Shown one piece after another: positions 7,556 through 15,488 of a stretch of 44,326 nt of DNA. Under the pieces are notes generated by a model, which was given only the letters and a program-made list of their open reading frames with translations, was not told the DNA's origin and did no database searches. Position 1 is the first letter of the stretch; each line of letters starts with the position of its first letter. Position numbers and translations under genes: made by a program. This DNA is from Symbiobacterium sp. (GTDB lineage Bacteria; Bacillota; Sulfobacillia; DUSP01; DYEP01). The stretch covers positions 1 through 44,326 of the forward strand of contig DYEP01000186.1 of NCBI GenBank assembly GCA_020725675.1, given 5' to 3'.

Positions 7556-8515
7556 ATGTTTAAGCGTCCCAAGGTGACAATTGTGGGTGCGGGTGCAACA
7601 GGATCGGCAACGGCGCACCGGATAGCCGCTATGGGGCTTGGAGATGTCGTGCTCTTGGATGTTGTTCCCGGAATTCCTCAGGGAAGAGCACTTGATTTGC
7701 AGCAGGCGGCTCCGCTTGAGGGGTTTGATGCACGGATCACAGGGACCAACGATTACGCGGACACTGCTGGTTCGGACGTGGTGGTAATAACGGCCGGCTC
7801 TCCCAGAAAGCCCGGAATGACCCGGGAGGACTTGCTCCGCGTGAACTATGCCATCGTAAAGAGCGTGACTGAGAACATCGTAAGGTACTCGCCGGATTGC
7901 TACCTTATCGTACTCACTAACCCGCTTGATGTTATGACCTATGTCGCTTACAAAGAATCCGGGTTTGATGCCTCCAAGGTCATGGGGCAGTCGGGAATAC
8001 TAGATTCTGCCAGGTTCAGAACGTTTCTTGCCCTGGAACTAGGGGTGGCGCTCGAAGATACCAGCGCGATCGTGCTGGGTGGACATGGAGATGCCATGCT
8101 TCCGCTACCCCGGTATGCCTCGGTGGGGGGCGTACCCGTAGAACAACTGTTGAGCAGCGATGCCATCCTGAAGATCGTGGAACGTACGAGAAACGGCGGT
8201 GGGGAGATCGTAAACCTGCTCAAGACAGGCAGCGCGTCTTATGCCCCCGGGGCTGCGGTCGCCGAAATGGTGGAGGCGATCGTTAGGAACAAAAAGCGGG
8301 TGCTTCCAGTCGCAGCTTATCTGAACGGCGAGTATGGGCACACTGACGTATATGCAGGTGTTCCTGTTGTTCTCGGAGGCAACGGCGTGGAAAAAGTAAT
8401 TGAACTGGAACTTACAACCGTAGAGAAAGAAGAGTTCGGTAAGTCCATTCAGGTAATTAAGACGAACATTTATATGCTGTACGGGGGAGAGGACGCAGGG
8501 GAGAGGGTCTGTTAG
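7556..8515 (+). CDS. mdh: Malate dehydrogenase (NAD-dependent, LDH-like type)
   Basis: 319 residues. The Rossmann loop [11 protein letters not shown] starts near residue 11. The [10 protein letters not shown] segment carries the first substrate arginine typical of malate rather than lactate dehydrogenases. [10 protein letters not shown] follows, and then the catalytic histidine loop GGHGDAM. It interconverts malate and oxaloacetate in the cytoplasm. The ATG at 7556 has GGAGGTG about nine bases upstream. It is transcribed alone, ending in a strong terminator. In an anaerobe this step usually belongs to a partial TCA or reductive branch. Confidence 0.95.
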   Translation: MFKRPKVTIVGAGATGSATAHRIAAMGLGDVVLLDVVPGIPQGRALDLQQAAPLEGFDARITGTNDYADTAGSDVVVITAGSPRKPGMTREDLLRVNYAIVKSVTENIVRYSPDCYLIVLTNPLDVMTYVAYKESGFDASKVMGQSGILDSARFRTFLALELGVALEDTSAIVLGGHGDAMLPLPRYASVGGVPVEQLLSSDAILKIVERTRNGGGEIVNLLKTGSASYAPGAAVAEMVEAIVRNKKRVLPVAAYLNGEYGHTDVYAGVPVVLGGNGVEKVIELELTTVEKEEFGKSIQVIKTNIYMLYGGEDAGERVC

Positions 8516-8532
8516 AGACCTCATAATACAGA

Positions 8533-8571
8533 AAAAGCCCCTGTACTGCACCGTGCGGCACAGGGGCTTTT
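8533..8571. terminator. Bidirectional terminator between mdh and the DUF1540 gene
   Basis: The stem AGCCCCTGT/ACAGGGGCT (8536-8544 with 8560-8568) is flanked by A-run and T-run on both sides (AAAA...TTTT), so it can end transcripts from either direction. The genes on each side are convergent and both stop within 20 bases of it. Confidence 0.88.
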
Positions 8572-8578
8572 GGCATGG

Positions 8579-8776
8579 CTAGCTTTCGTTCCTTGGTCTG
8601 AATGTCTCGCAAATTGTTTCGGCACTGGTCCGTGCTTTGCCGGGTTGGCCTATCTGACCTGCATCAGCGTAAGGGGACGTTTTCAGGTTGTTCTTTACCA
8701 GAATTTCTGATGCTTCACACTTGTTTCCGCGTCCCCAATAGTAACAGCTCGACACTGTGCATGATACGTCCGTCAT
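8579..8776 (-). CDS. DUF1540 domain-containing small Cys-rich protein
   Basis: 65 residues starting at the ATG at 8776, with GGAGGTG seven bases upstream. The protein opens VSCTVSSCYYWGRGNKCEA, the DUF1540 pattern of spaced cysteines (Cys6, Cys11, Cys20, later Cys56) around a YW.xGN.C core, with an ETF ending. DUF1540 proteins are small, probably metal-binding proteins common in Clostridia and often linked to sporulation; their function is not established. A much longer reading frame extends upstream on this strand, but it has no ribosome site there and the family starts here. The gene diverges from degV. Confidence 0.85.
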   Translation of the reverse strand: MTDVSCTVSSCYYWGRGNKCEASEILVKNNLKTSPYADAGQIGQPGKARTSAETICETFRPRNES

Positions 8777-8902
8777 AGCTGAACACCTCCAACTATATTG
8801 TTGGGTAACGATCTTTTTGTTATTCTTATGGCTCTTGGTTAAGAGGAAAAACACCCCGGACCACGAATGTTGGTTGCATGACCAGATTGGGGGAATGGGT
8901 GA

Positions 8903-9760
8903 ATGGAAAAGATCGGCATAGTCACGGACTCCTCTTGCAGCCTGCCTCCGGAACTTGTAAAGCAATACGAGATTGTCGTTGTGCCTGTAAGCATTCAGAT
9001 TGGTGATCGGAGCTTTTCTGATGGAGTAGATCTCTCGCCGAATGAATTTTATGCCCACATTGAAAGTGGAAGCATGGCCACCACTTCGCAACCTTCCCCC
9101 GGCGATTTTCTCAAGGTGTACAGGGCGCTGTCAGAACGGGTAAACACCATAATCTCCATTCATGTCACAGGACGGGCAAGCGGTACGGTACAGGCGGCCC
9201 ACCTCGCCAGACAAGCCGTACCGTCCGTGGATATTGAGGTCGTGGACTCCGGGTTTACTACCATGGCTTTGGGCTTTATGGCCATGGAATCTGCCCGGGC
9301 GGCGCTGCTGGGCTGGACCAAGGAGGAGATCCTCCGCCTCATTGAAGACCTAAAATCCCGAATACATGTGTTTGCGGCTCTACCAACCCTGACATATTTG
9401 CGCCGGAGCGGCAGGGTAGGGGCGGGTCAAGCGCTCATTGCATCCGTACTCTCAGTCAAACCCATCCTCAGCATGGCCAACGGAGTCTTGGAAGTTGTGG
9501 ACCGGGTGCGCACATATCCAAGGGCGCTGACGAGAATGATTGAGCTTACGGAGAGGGCGGTGGGAGACCACCCGGTGAGGCTCTCTGTTCTCTATACCAA
9601 GACCCGCGAGCAAGCTTTTGGCTTTGCAGGCGAACTGGAAAGACGGTTGCGGTGCGTGGGTGAAACCATAATCACCGAGATGGGCACGGCTCTCGCAGTG
9701 CACGGCGGACCGGGCATGCTGGGTCTTGCGATGATGAAGGTACAGCGCGACACACCTTGA
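8903..9760 (+). CDS. DegV family fatty-acid-binding protein
   Basis: 285 residues. The N-terminal KIGIVTDSSCSLP, the SFSDGVDLSPNEFY segment, the TSQPSPGDF loop and the ISIHVTGRASGT motif are all hallmarks of the DegV fold, which binds a single fatty acid for delivery to fatty-acid kinase (FakA). The C-terminal half has the usual LTYLRRSGRVG segment. No fakA lies nearby. The ATG at 8903 follows a G-rich site. The gene ends 47 bases before the fur start and may be transcribed with it. Confidence 0.93.
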   Translation: MEKIGIVTDSSCSLPPELVKQYEIVVVPVSIQIGDRSFSDGVDLSPNEFYAHIESGSMATTSQPSPGDFLKVYRALSERVNTIISIHVTGRASGTVQAAHLARQAVPSVDIEVVDSGFTTMALGFMAMESARAALLGWTKEEILRLIEDLKSRIHVFAALPTLTYLRRSGRVGAGQALIASVLSVKPILSMANGVLEVVDRVRTYPRALTRMIELTERAVGDHPVRLSVLYTKTREQAFGFAGELERRLRCVGETIITEMGTALAVHGGPGMLGLAMMKVQRDTP

Positions 9761-9807
9761 CCACAGATATCTGGGGCTGTATGATAGGTAGCGGGAGGAG
9801 GCATATT

Positions 9808-10251
9808 GTGGACTCCGATTACGGGAAGCTCCTTGATAAACTGGATACGGGCAAGTACAAAGTGACAAGACAGCGCGAGGCGATCTTGCAGGTATTGTGT
9901 GATCACAAAGACGAACACATGAGCGCTGAGGAAATTTACGACCGTGTCCGCGAGCTCTATCCTGATATCGGACTTGCGACGATTTATAGAACTCTTGACA
10001 TTCTGACCGACCTGCATATATTGCACAGGATGGACTTCGGGGACGGGAGAGCCCGTTATGAACTGGTACAGGATAAGCCTCATCACCATCACCACCTCAT
10101 TTGCCTACGCTGCGGTTCCATCAGTGAGGTAAAAGACGATCTCTTGTACCAACTGGAAGAAACGGTGGACAGAGAACATGGGTTTCTGGTAGTTGACCAC
10201 AGGCTTCAATTCCTCGGGTATTGCGCGAATTGCAGGGATTTTGACAGTTAA
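9808..10251 (+). CDS. fur: Fur-family metal-dependent repressor
   Basis: 147 residues from the GTG at 9808, which has GGGAGGAGG six bases upstream. The in-frame ATGs further up give a leader foreign to the family. An N-terminal winged helix (LATIYRTLDIL, residues 56-66) is followed by the metal site HHHHH (92-96) and the zinc-binding pairs C99-x2-C102 and C139-x2-C142. The family includes Fur, Zur and PerR. Iron is favoured because feoB and feoA follow directly and a Fur-box-like site lies between. It probably represses feoBA when ferrous iron is plentiful. Confidence 0.88.
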   Translation: MDSDYGKLLDKLDTGKYKVTRQREAILQVLCDHKDEHMSAEEIYDRVRELYPDIGLATIYRTLDILTDLHILHRMDFGDGRARYELVQDKPHHHHHLICLRCGSISEVKDDLLYQLEETVDREHGFLVVDHRLQFLGYCANCRDFDS

Positions 10252-10258
10252 CCGGGCG

Positions 10259-10275
10259 CCCCGGCTCCGCCGGGG
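10259..10275 (+). terminator. GC-rich hairpin between fur and feoB
   Basis: CCCCGGC (10259-10265) and GCCGGGG (10269-10275) make a perfect 7-bp stem with a 3-base loop, 8 bases after the fur stop. Only TT follows, so termination is probably partial and would separate fur from the iron-regulated feo genes. Confidence 0.5.
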
Positions 10276-10293
10276 TTAATCCTGAATATCTAT

Positions 10294-10308
10294 TGAGAAA
10301 GATTATCA
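10294..10308 (+). promoter_or_regulatory. Fur box upstream of feoB
   Basis: TGAGAAAGATTATCA matches the Gram-positive 7-1-7 Fur box (TGATAAT-N-ATTATCA) at 12 of 14 defined positions. It ends 19 bases before the feoB ATG. With fur immediately upstream, it predicts iron repression of feoBA. Confidence 0.7.
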
Positions 10309-10327
10309 TTGCTGAGGAGAATGAGTC

Positions 10328-12271
10328 ATGCAGGTCCCTACCAAGATAGCCCTAGTGGGGCAGCCCAATGTGGGAAAGTCGGTTATTATGAATAACTTGA
10401 CAGGGGTCGGCGCCGTGGTATCGAACTATGCGGGTACCACCGTGGAGATCACACGGGGGTACGCCAGCATCGCGGGAAAGATCGTGGAGGTGATCGATAC
10501 CCCGGGTACCTACACCTTGCACTCAGATACCGAAGAGCAACGGGTGACCCAGCGGATACTGCTGGAAGAGGATATCGACCTTATCATCAACGTGATAGAT
10601 TGTGTGAACTTGGCCAGGAGCCTTTACCTTACGTTCCAACTGCTGGACTTCGGGATCCCCATGATAGTGGCGGCGAATCAGGCAGACAGAGCTGCAAAAC
10701 TAGGCATCATCGTGGACGCCTCTCGACTGCAGGAGGAGCTTGGTGTGCCGGTCGTTCTGATGGTGGCCACTGCCAACGAAGGCACTGAAGAGCTGCGAAA
10801 GTTGATCCGTTACGGAGGCGCAGTGGGGCGACCCATAAGGTTCTCGGAGATGCTGGAGTCTACTATCAGTCGACTCGAAGGTTATATCCGTCAGACGACC
10901 TATTCAGGCGGACATTCGTCGCGCACCCTCGCCATCCACCTTCTCGAGCATGATACGGTTGATGAGGGTATTCTGAGTAGCCACCCCGAGCTGGAAAAGC
11001 TCATCGAGCGGCTACAAACCGAGATGGGAGCAGATGACCCGCTTTGCCCAAATTGTTTTCGTGGGTGTGCCTTTTGTCCCGCCAGGGGCAGCGATCACCC
11101 GGTGTTTCTTACCTGTATTGAAAGGACCAACCAAGCCAGGGAGGTCGCATCCAGGGTCACGAGGAATACTCACAGGGATCGCGTGGATTTCATGGAAAGA
11201 CTGGAAGAGGTGCTTGATCACCCTGTTGCGGGAATCTTGGCGATGGCATTTTTGGCATGGATCTCATTTCGGTTGATCACCTTGTTTTTGGGATACGCGG
11301 AAGACGTGGTTGAATGGGCGATGGCGCCGATTGGATCCGGTATTGTACGGATCGTCCAGGCGCTCCTGCCGGAAGGCGCTCTGCGGTCTATGCTCATGGA
11401 TTCGCTACCGGAGGGACTGGTTATTCCATTCAGTGTGGTATTTCCCGCCATGCTGGCAGTGTACGTATTTATTGCGCTGCTTGAAGACACAGGACTTCTT
11501 GCGCGTTTTGCAGTAGCGCTTGACAGGCTTGCAGCGCTGTTTGGACTGCCAGGCCAGTCGGTTATCCCTGTTCTTTTAGGATTTGGGTGCCGTGCTCCCG
11601 CGGTAATGGCCACCCGCATCCTCCCGGATCGCCGCAGTAGGTTCATTGCGACCGCGCTCATCGGGGTTACAGTACCCTGTGCGGCCACTCTGGGGATACT
11701 CGCCGGGGTCGTGGTTCAGTTTCAGGCCAATGCGTTTGCCATTGGAGCTACTATCATTGTTGCTTTTGTACTCATCGGGCTTGGGCTCAGCCTGCTTACT
11801 GCAGGTGAAGACACTCCGCTGGTGCTCGAGGTCCCGCCGCTTCGCTTACCTGTTTTGAGGAATGTGATAGCGAAAACGGCATTCCGCATGAAAAGCTTTT
11901 TCTTACACGTGTTGCCGCTCTTGGTCGTAGTGAACGTGGCGCTAAGAGCACTGCTTTACACAAACGTGCTGGCGCGGCTGGGTGCTCTGGATCCGGTTAC
12001 GGTCAGGTTCTTTGGTGTGTCAGGACCTGCCTTTGCGGGAGTGCTGATCACTGTTGTCCAGCGGTACCTCGCTCCTATGGTCTTGCTTAACCTGCCACTT
12101 ACCGCAAGGGAGGCGACTATCGCTTCCAGCATGGTGGCCTTATCCTTCCCGTGTTTGCCTGTTACTATCCTAAGCATCAAAGAGCTTGGCCTTTCTGATA
12201 CAGCAAAAGTATTCGGAATCGCACTGCTCGCACCGGTGATCGCTGCTTTGGTGTTAAACCTGATTCTTTGA
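10328..12271 (+). CDS. feoB: Ferrous iron transport GTPase/permease FeoB
   Basis: 647 residues. The N-terminal G domain has the P-loop GQPNVGKS (11-18), the TT switch, DTPG and an AANQAD base-recognition motif (NQAD in place of the common N-x-x-D forms). A helical insert contains CPNCFRGCAFCPARG, a Cys-rich stretch not usual in FeoB. The C-terminal membrane domain shows two Gate-like repeats, including GFGCRAPAVMATR and the later FPCLP. It imports Fe(II) across the membrane. The length is slightly below the E. coli protein (773) but normal for clostridial forms. feoA follows 16 bases later, the reverse of the common feoA-feoB order. Confidence 0.95.
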   Translation: MQVPTKIALVGQPNVGKSVIMNNLTGVGAVVSNYAGTTVEITRGYASIAGKIVEVIDTPGTYTLHSDTEEQRVTQRILLEEDIDLIINVIDCVNLARSLYLTFQLLDFGIPMIVAANQADRAAKLGIIVDASRLQEELGVPVVLMVATANEGTEELRKLIRYGGAVGRPIRFSEMLESTISRLEGYIRQTTYSGGHSSRTLAIHLLEHDTVDEGILSSHPELEKLIERLQTEMGADDPLCPNCFRGCAFCPARGSDHPVFLTCIERTNQAREVASRVTRNTHRDRVDFMERLEEVLDHPVAGILAMAFLAWISFRLITLFLGYAEDVVEWAMAPIGSGIVRIVQALLPEGALRSMLMDSLPEGLVIPFSVVFPAMLAVYVFIALLEDTGLLARFAVALDRLAALFGLPGQSVIPVLLGFGCRAPAVMATRILPDRRSRFIATALIGVTVPCAATLGILAGVVVQFQANAFAIGATIIVAFVLIGLGLSLLTAGEDTPLVLEVPPLRLPVLRNVIAKTAFRMKSFFLHVLPLLVVVNVALRALLYTNVLARLGALDPVTVRFFGVSGPAFAGVLITVVQRYLAPMVLLNLPLTAREATIASSMVALSFPCLPVTILSIKELGLSDTAKVFGIALLAPVIAALVLNLIL

Positions 12272-12287
12272 GCCGGAGGGAAGCCAA

Positions 12288-12524
12288 TTGAAACTGAGCG
12301 AGGCACGGCCAGGGCAGAGACTTTGCGTCATCGGCTTTGGACGGTTGGGGCGCGCGCAACTCAAACTCATGGACCTTGGCATCGTACCAGGGGTGGAGAT
12401 AAAACTGCTTTCCAGATTCCTGCTGGGTGGCCCGCTGCTCCTGCAGGTGGGCCGGACCCATGTGGCAATTGGGAGGCGCATCGCTGACGGCATACTTGTT
12501 GAGGAAGTGTCCGGTAAAGACTGA
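12288..12524 (+). CDS. feoA: FeoA family protein
   Basis: 78 residues from the TTG at 12288 with GGAGGG seven bases upstream. The SH3-like FeoA fold is recognisable: LSEARPGQ, GFGRLGRAQLKLMDLGIVPG, and a closing strand VAIGRRIADGILVE. FeoA is a small cytoplasmic partner of FeoB. It directly follows feoB and would share its Fur-box control. Confidence 0.9.
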   Translation: MKLSEARPGQRLCVIGFGRLGRAQLKLMDLGIVPGVEIKLLSRFLLGGPLLLQVGRTHVAIGRRIADGILVEEVSGKD

Positions 12525-12547
12525 GTCCGGACTCTTCCGTCGGAGGA

Positions 12548-13453
12548 GTGAGCTGTTTGAGGAGAATGACACTGGTGAAATTGACACTGGTTGCAGCGGC
12601 CTGGGGCGCATCTTTTGTGGCAGGCAAACACGCCGTAGAGCAGCTACCCCCGATGACTGTGGCCTTTTTCCGGTTTTTGCTTTCAAGCAGTTACTTTCTT
12701 CCCTTCTTGCTCAGGACCCCTTGCCCGTCGCGCAGGGACTGGCTGCCCATCGCCTTCTTGGGCCTCACCGGCATCTTCCTTTACAACGTGTTCTTTCTGT
12801 TCGGAGTCGCACTAAACCCTGCAGGCGAGACCGCTTTAGTCATTGCGTCAAACCCGCTTGCCATCACCACATTATCCGTCATATTCCTCAAAGAACGTGT
12901 TTCAGCAGCACAGGTAGCTGGGGTGTTGATAGGTTTTCTCGGTGTCATTGTGGTGCTGACAAACGGCACGTTCAATCTTCACATTGCTCCATCACAGCTA
13001 ATCCTGCTGGGCGGGGTCATATCGTTCGCAGCCTACTCGGTCGCCGGCAAACCCGTGGTAAGACGGATCGGTGCGACCCGTTCCGCAGCTTACTCGTGTG
13101 TAGCAGGCACGCTGATGCTCGCACCCTTTGGGATTTACGCCGCAGCGGGAGTGAACCTTTTGAAAGTAACGTGGCTTGGATGGTTTTCCATAGCGTACCT
13201 CGGAATACTGTGTTCAGCAGTTGCCTATGTATGGTGGTATGACGGCATCGCGGAGGTCGGCGCAGCCAGAACAGGCGTATTCGTTAACCTGGTACCGGTA
13301 TTTGCGTCACTGTTTTCGTGGGTGTTGCTCGGCGAGAGAATGAAACAATCACATGTGCTCGGAGCGGCCATGGTTATTCTCGGCGTAACACTGGCACTGA
13401 GCAGGCGCAGCGAGCGAGCGGAGGCGAAAGCATCGTGCAGCCTGAGATCGTGA
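12548..13453 (+). CDS. EamA/DMT-superfamily transporter (second copy)
   Basis: 301 residues with about ten membrane helices in two EamA repeats: AAAWGASFVAGKHA at the N-terminus, NPAGETALVIASNPL closing the first repeat, and FVNLVPVFASLFSWVLLGE in the second. It is only distantly similar to the DMT protein at 2144-3040. The start is uncertain: GTG at 12548, TTG at 12557 (nine bases after GGAGGA) or ATG at 12566. Its last 19 bases overlap the start of the DNA glycosylase gene, so the two are translationally linked. Substrate unknown. Confidence 0.88.
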   Translation: MSCLRRMTLVKLTLVAAAWGASFVAGKHAVEQLPPMTVAFFRFLLSSSYFLPFLLRTPCPSRRDWLPIAFLGLTGIFLYNVFFLFGVALNPAGETALVIASNPLAITTLSVIFLKERVSAAQVAGVLIGFLGVIVVLTNGTFNLHIAPSQLILLGGVISFAAYSVAGKPVVRRIGATRSAAYSCVAGTLMLAPFGIYAAAGVNLLKVTWLGWFSIAYLGILCSAVAYVWWYDGIAEVGAARTGVFVNLVPVFASLFSWVLLGERMKQSHVLGAAMVILGVTLALSRRSERAEAKASCSLRS

Positions 13454-14295
13454 GGTTCAGCGGGCCACTGGATCTTGACAGGACCTTCGGCTCCGGCCAG
13501 TGCTTCCGCTGGATGAAGAAGGGTGACGCCTATGAAGGGGTGGTGGAGCATCGCGCGTTTCGGCTCACGCTCAAAGAGGGCGACTTGTCAGTACTATCTG
13601 ACGCTCCAGGAGCAGGGGAGTTCATAAGGTCATATCTTGACCTTGATACGGACTATGCTCGCATTGAGCAGCAACTGTCGGCTGCGGGCGGGGTATTGAA
13701 GGAAGCATGCGAGTACGGGTCGGGTCTTAGGCTTCTGCGCCAGTACCCGTGGGAAACCCTAATCTCTTTCATCATTTCTGCGAATAACAATATAAAGCGG
13801 ATCACCGGGATCATCGAACGAATGTGCCAAAGATTGGGAAGCCCAACCAGGTGGCCAGGCATGTACGGTTTCCCGTCGCCGGAACACATTAGTGCATGCA
13901 GCGAAGCGGAGTTGCGCGCTCTAGGTCTCGGTTACCGCGCGGCTTATGTGAGGGAGGCTGCACTGTTAGTGGCATCTGGTGAGCTAGACCTCGAGCGCCT
14001 TCGTACGCTGCCGGAGGAGGATATGAGGAAACATCTCTTGAGGGTGCCTGGAGTAGGCCAAAAGGTAGCAGACTGCGTCATGCTGTTTGCGTACAGGCAG
14101 ACCTCAGTCTGTCCTGTTGACGTGTGGATGAAGAGAGCGCTCATTACGTATTACGGGGAAGCATCTTGCACAAGAGTAGAAGACATGCAAAAACAGTTCG
14201 TGAGACGCCACGGGTGCCTGTCGGGCTTTGCCCAGAATTACCTCTTTTACTACCTCAGGACCCACCCGGTCCAGTACCACACATCTGGCGAGTAG
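13435..14295 (+). CDS. ogg: 8-oxoguanine DNA glycosylase/AP lyase, OGG1 type
   Basis: 286 residues from the GTG at 13435, with GGAGG ten bases upstream inside the DMT gene. The FGSGQCFRW motif (18-26), SANNNIKRI (115-123) and the helix-hairpin-helix-GPD core are present: Lys210 in GVGQKVADC is the Schiff-base nucleophile and Asp229 in PVDVW the catalytic aspartate. This matches the eukaryotic/archaeal OGG1 family rather than bacterial MutM. It removes 8-oxoguanine opposite cytosine. The longer upstream frame from 13318 is inside the DMT gene and was not used. An OGG1 homologue is unusual but known in Clostridia. Confidence 0.9.
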   Translation: MQPEIVRFSGPLDLDRTFGSGQCFRWMKKGDAYEGVVEHRAFRLTLKEGDLSVLSDAPGAGEFIRSYLDLDTDYARIEQQLSAAGGVLKEACEYGSGLRLLRQYPWETLISFIISANNNIKRITGIIERMCQRLGSPTRWPGMYGFPSPEHISACSEAELRALGLGYRAAYVREAALLVASGELDLERLRTLPEEDMRKHLLRVPGVGQKVADCVMLFAYRQTSVCPVDVWMKRALITYYGEASCTRVEDMQKQFVRRHGCLSGFAQNYLFYYLRTHPVQYHTSGE

Positions 14296-14298
14296 GCT

Positions 14299-14628
14299 CT
14301 ACCTCTGTTCGGGAGCGGAACAGGTGCAGCCCTGACAGTGTGATTCATCCCCCAGGTTGCAGTATCCCAGCACCAGGTTTCTTAAGAACGTGCTGGAGAT
14401 CCGGTAGTAAGAACGGGAGCCGGCCTTACGGCGAGTGATAAGGCCCGCGTCTGACAGGATCTTCAGATGGTAGCTCAGCGCGGGTTGAGCCATGCCCATG
14501 TTGTCAACCAGGTGGTTCACGCACATCTCACCTGGACCTGCCAGAAGCGCTGCGATCCGTACCCTGTTTTGGTCTGAGAGCGCGCGAAATATCTGCACAA
14601 TGTGCTCAAGTTTGGCGGTTGTCTCCAT
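14299..14628 (-). CDS. ArsR/SmtB-family transcriptional regulator with Cys-rich tail
   Basis: 109 residues of winged-helix repressor: FRALSDQNRVRIAALL, then MAQPALSYHLKILSDAGLI as the recognition helix region, then RRKAGSRSYYRI. The C-terminal tail ends in HCQGCTC, a cluster of Cys and His residues that could bind a soft metal or a metalloid. MCVNHL in the middle also carries a Cys near the position of the ArsR metal site. The second in-frame ATG (14628) is preferred because a G-run sits a few bases upstream. It is convergent with ogg (3 bases apart) and divergent from the response regulator at 14793. Confidence 0.87.
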   Translation of the reverse strand: METTAKLEHIVQIFRALSDQNRVRIAALLAGPGEMCVNHLVDNMGMAQPALSYHLKILSDAGLITRRKAGSRSYYRISSTFLRNLVLGYCNLGDESHCQGCTCSAPEQR

Positions 14629-14792
14629 GTTCATCCCCCAAACGTTAGTATCAAGTTAAATATTTCGCAAACGATATGGCTATATCCTGCCGGGTTATGT
14701 ATGATTATCGAGAAAGTATGAATTTCATAATGCAAAGAAGCGAGTGCCTGAAGACTGAGAAGCAAAGGAGGCGTGCGGTTTTCCGCTCTCTC

Positions 14793-15488
14793 ATGAGTTC
14801 AAGAAAAGTGCTGGTTGTGGACGATGATGCACATATCCGCGAGCTCATAAGGCTTTGTCTTGGCCGGGAAGGATTTGAGGTACTGTCCGTGCCCGACGGG
14901 GACACCGGCCTTCAGGAGTTTTACAGGCAGAACGTGGACCTGGTGATCCTGGATGTGATGCTGCCCAGGACAGACGGCTGGGAGGTGCTCCGGAAAATCA
15001 GGGCCAAGAAGCAAACCCCAGTGATCATGCTGACCGCAAAAGACGAAGAGATGGACAAGGTCTTAGGGCTGGAACTGGGTGCTGATGATTACGTGACCAA
15101 ACCCTTTGGACCCAGGGAACTGGTGGCGAGGGTGAAAGCCGTACTCAGGCGGTCTGCCGGTTGTGCAGAAGAGCAGGTCATGGAATTTTCAGGCCTCACC
15201 ATTGACGTGCCGCGTCACCAGGTCAGATTCTGCGAGCGTGAGGTGGCACTCGCTCCCAAGGAGTTCGATCTTCTGGTTTATTTGGCTCAGAGGGAGGGGC
15301 GTGTAGTTACAAGGGAGCAGATCCTGGAACAGGTATGGGGTTATGAGTACGTAGGAGATGCGCGAACAGTGGATGAACACGTAAAACGCATCAGGCAGAA
15401 GATAGAGAAAGTGACCTACCCCATGCGGTTTATCCGAACTGTATGGGGTGTAGGCTATAAATTCGAAGTATGGGATGATACCCAATGA
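14793..15488 (+). CDS. OmpR/PhoB-family response regulator
   Basis: 231 residues: receiver with DDD (10-12), phosphoacceptor Asp54 (VILDVMLPRTDG) and a TKPFGPRE lysine; then a winged-helix domain ending RTVWGVGYKF. The start is placed at the ATG at 14793 because the family begins just before KVLVVDDD. No good ribosome site precedes that ATG, and upstream ATGs (14718, 14730) are possible. The sensor kinase overlaps its stop codon by four bases (ATGA), so the pair is one operon. Probable targets include the Spy-like gene downstream, which has direct repeats in its promoter. Confidence 0.92.
   Translation: MSSRKVLVVDDDAHIRELIRLCLGREGFEVLSVPDGDTGLQEFYRQNVDLVILDVMLPRTDGWEVLRKIRAKKQTPVIMLTAKDEEMDKVLGLELGADDYVTKPFGPRELVARVKAVLRRSAGCAEEQVMEFSGLTIDVPRHQVRFCEREVALAPKEFDLLVYLAQREGRVVTREQILEQVWGYEYVGDARTVDEHVKRIRQKIEKVTYPMRFIRTVWGVGYKFEVWDDTQ

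Noticed and set aside
8777-9091. Upstream part of the 170-residue minus-strand frame before the DUF1540 gene
   Set aside because: There is no ribosome site or family similarity, and it overlaps the degV start on the other strand.
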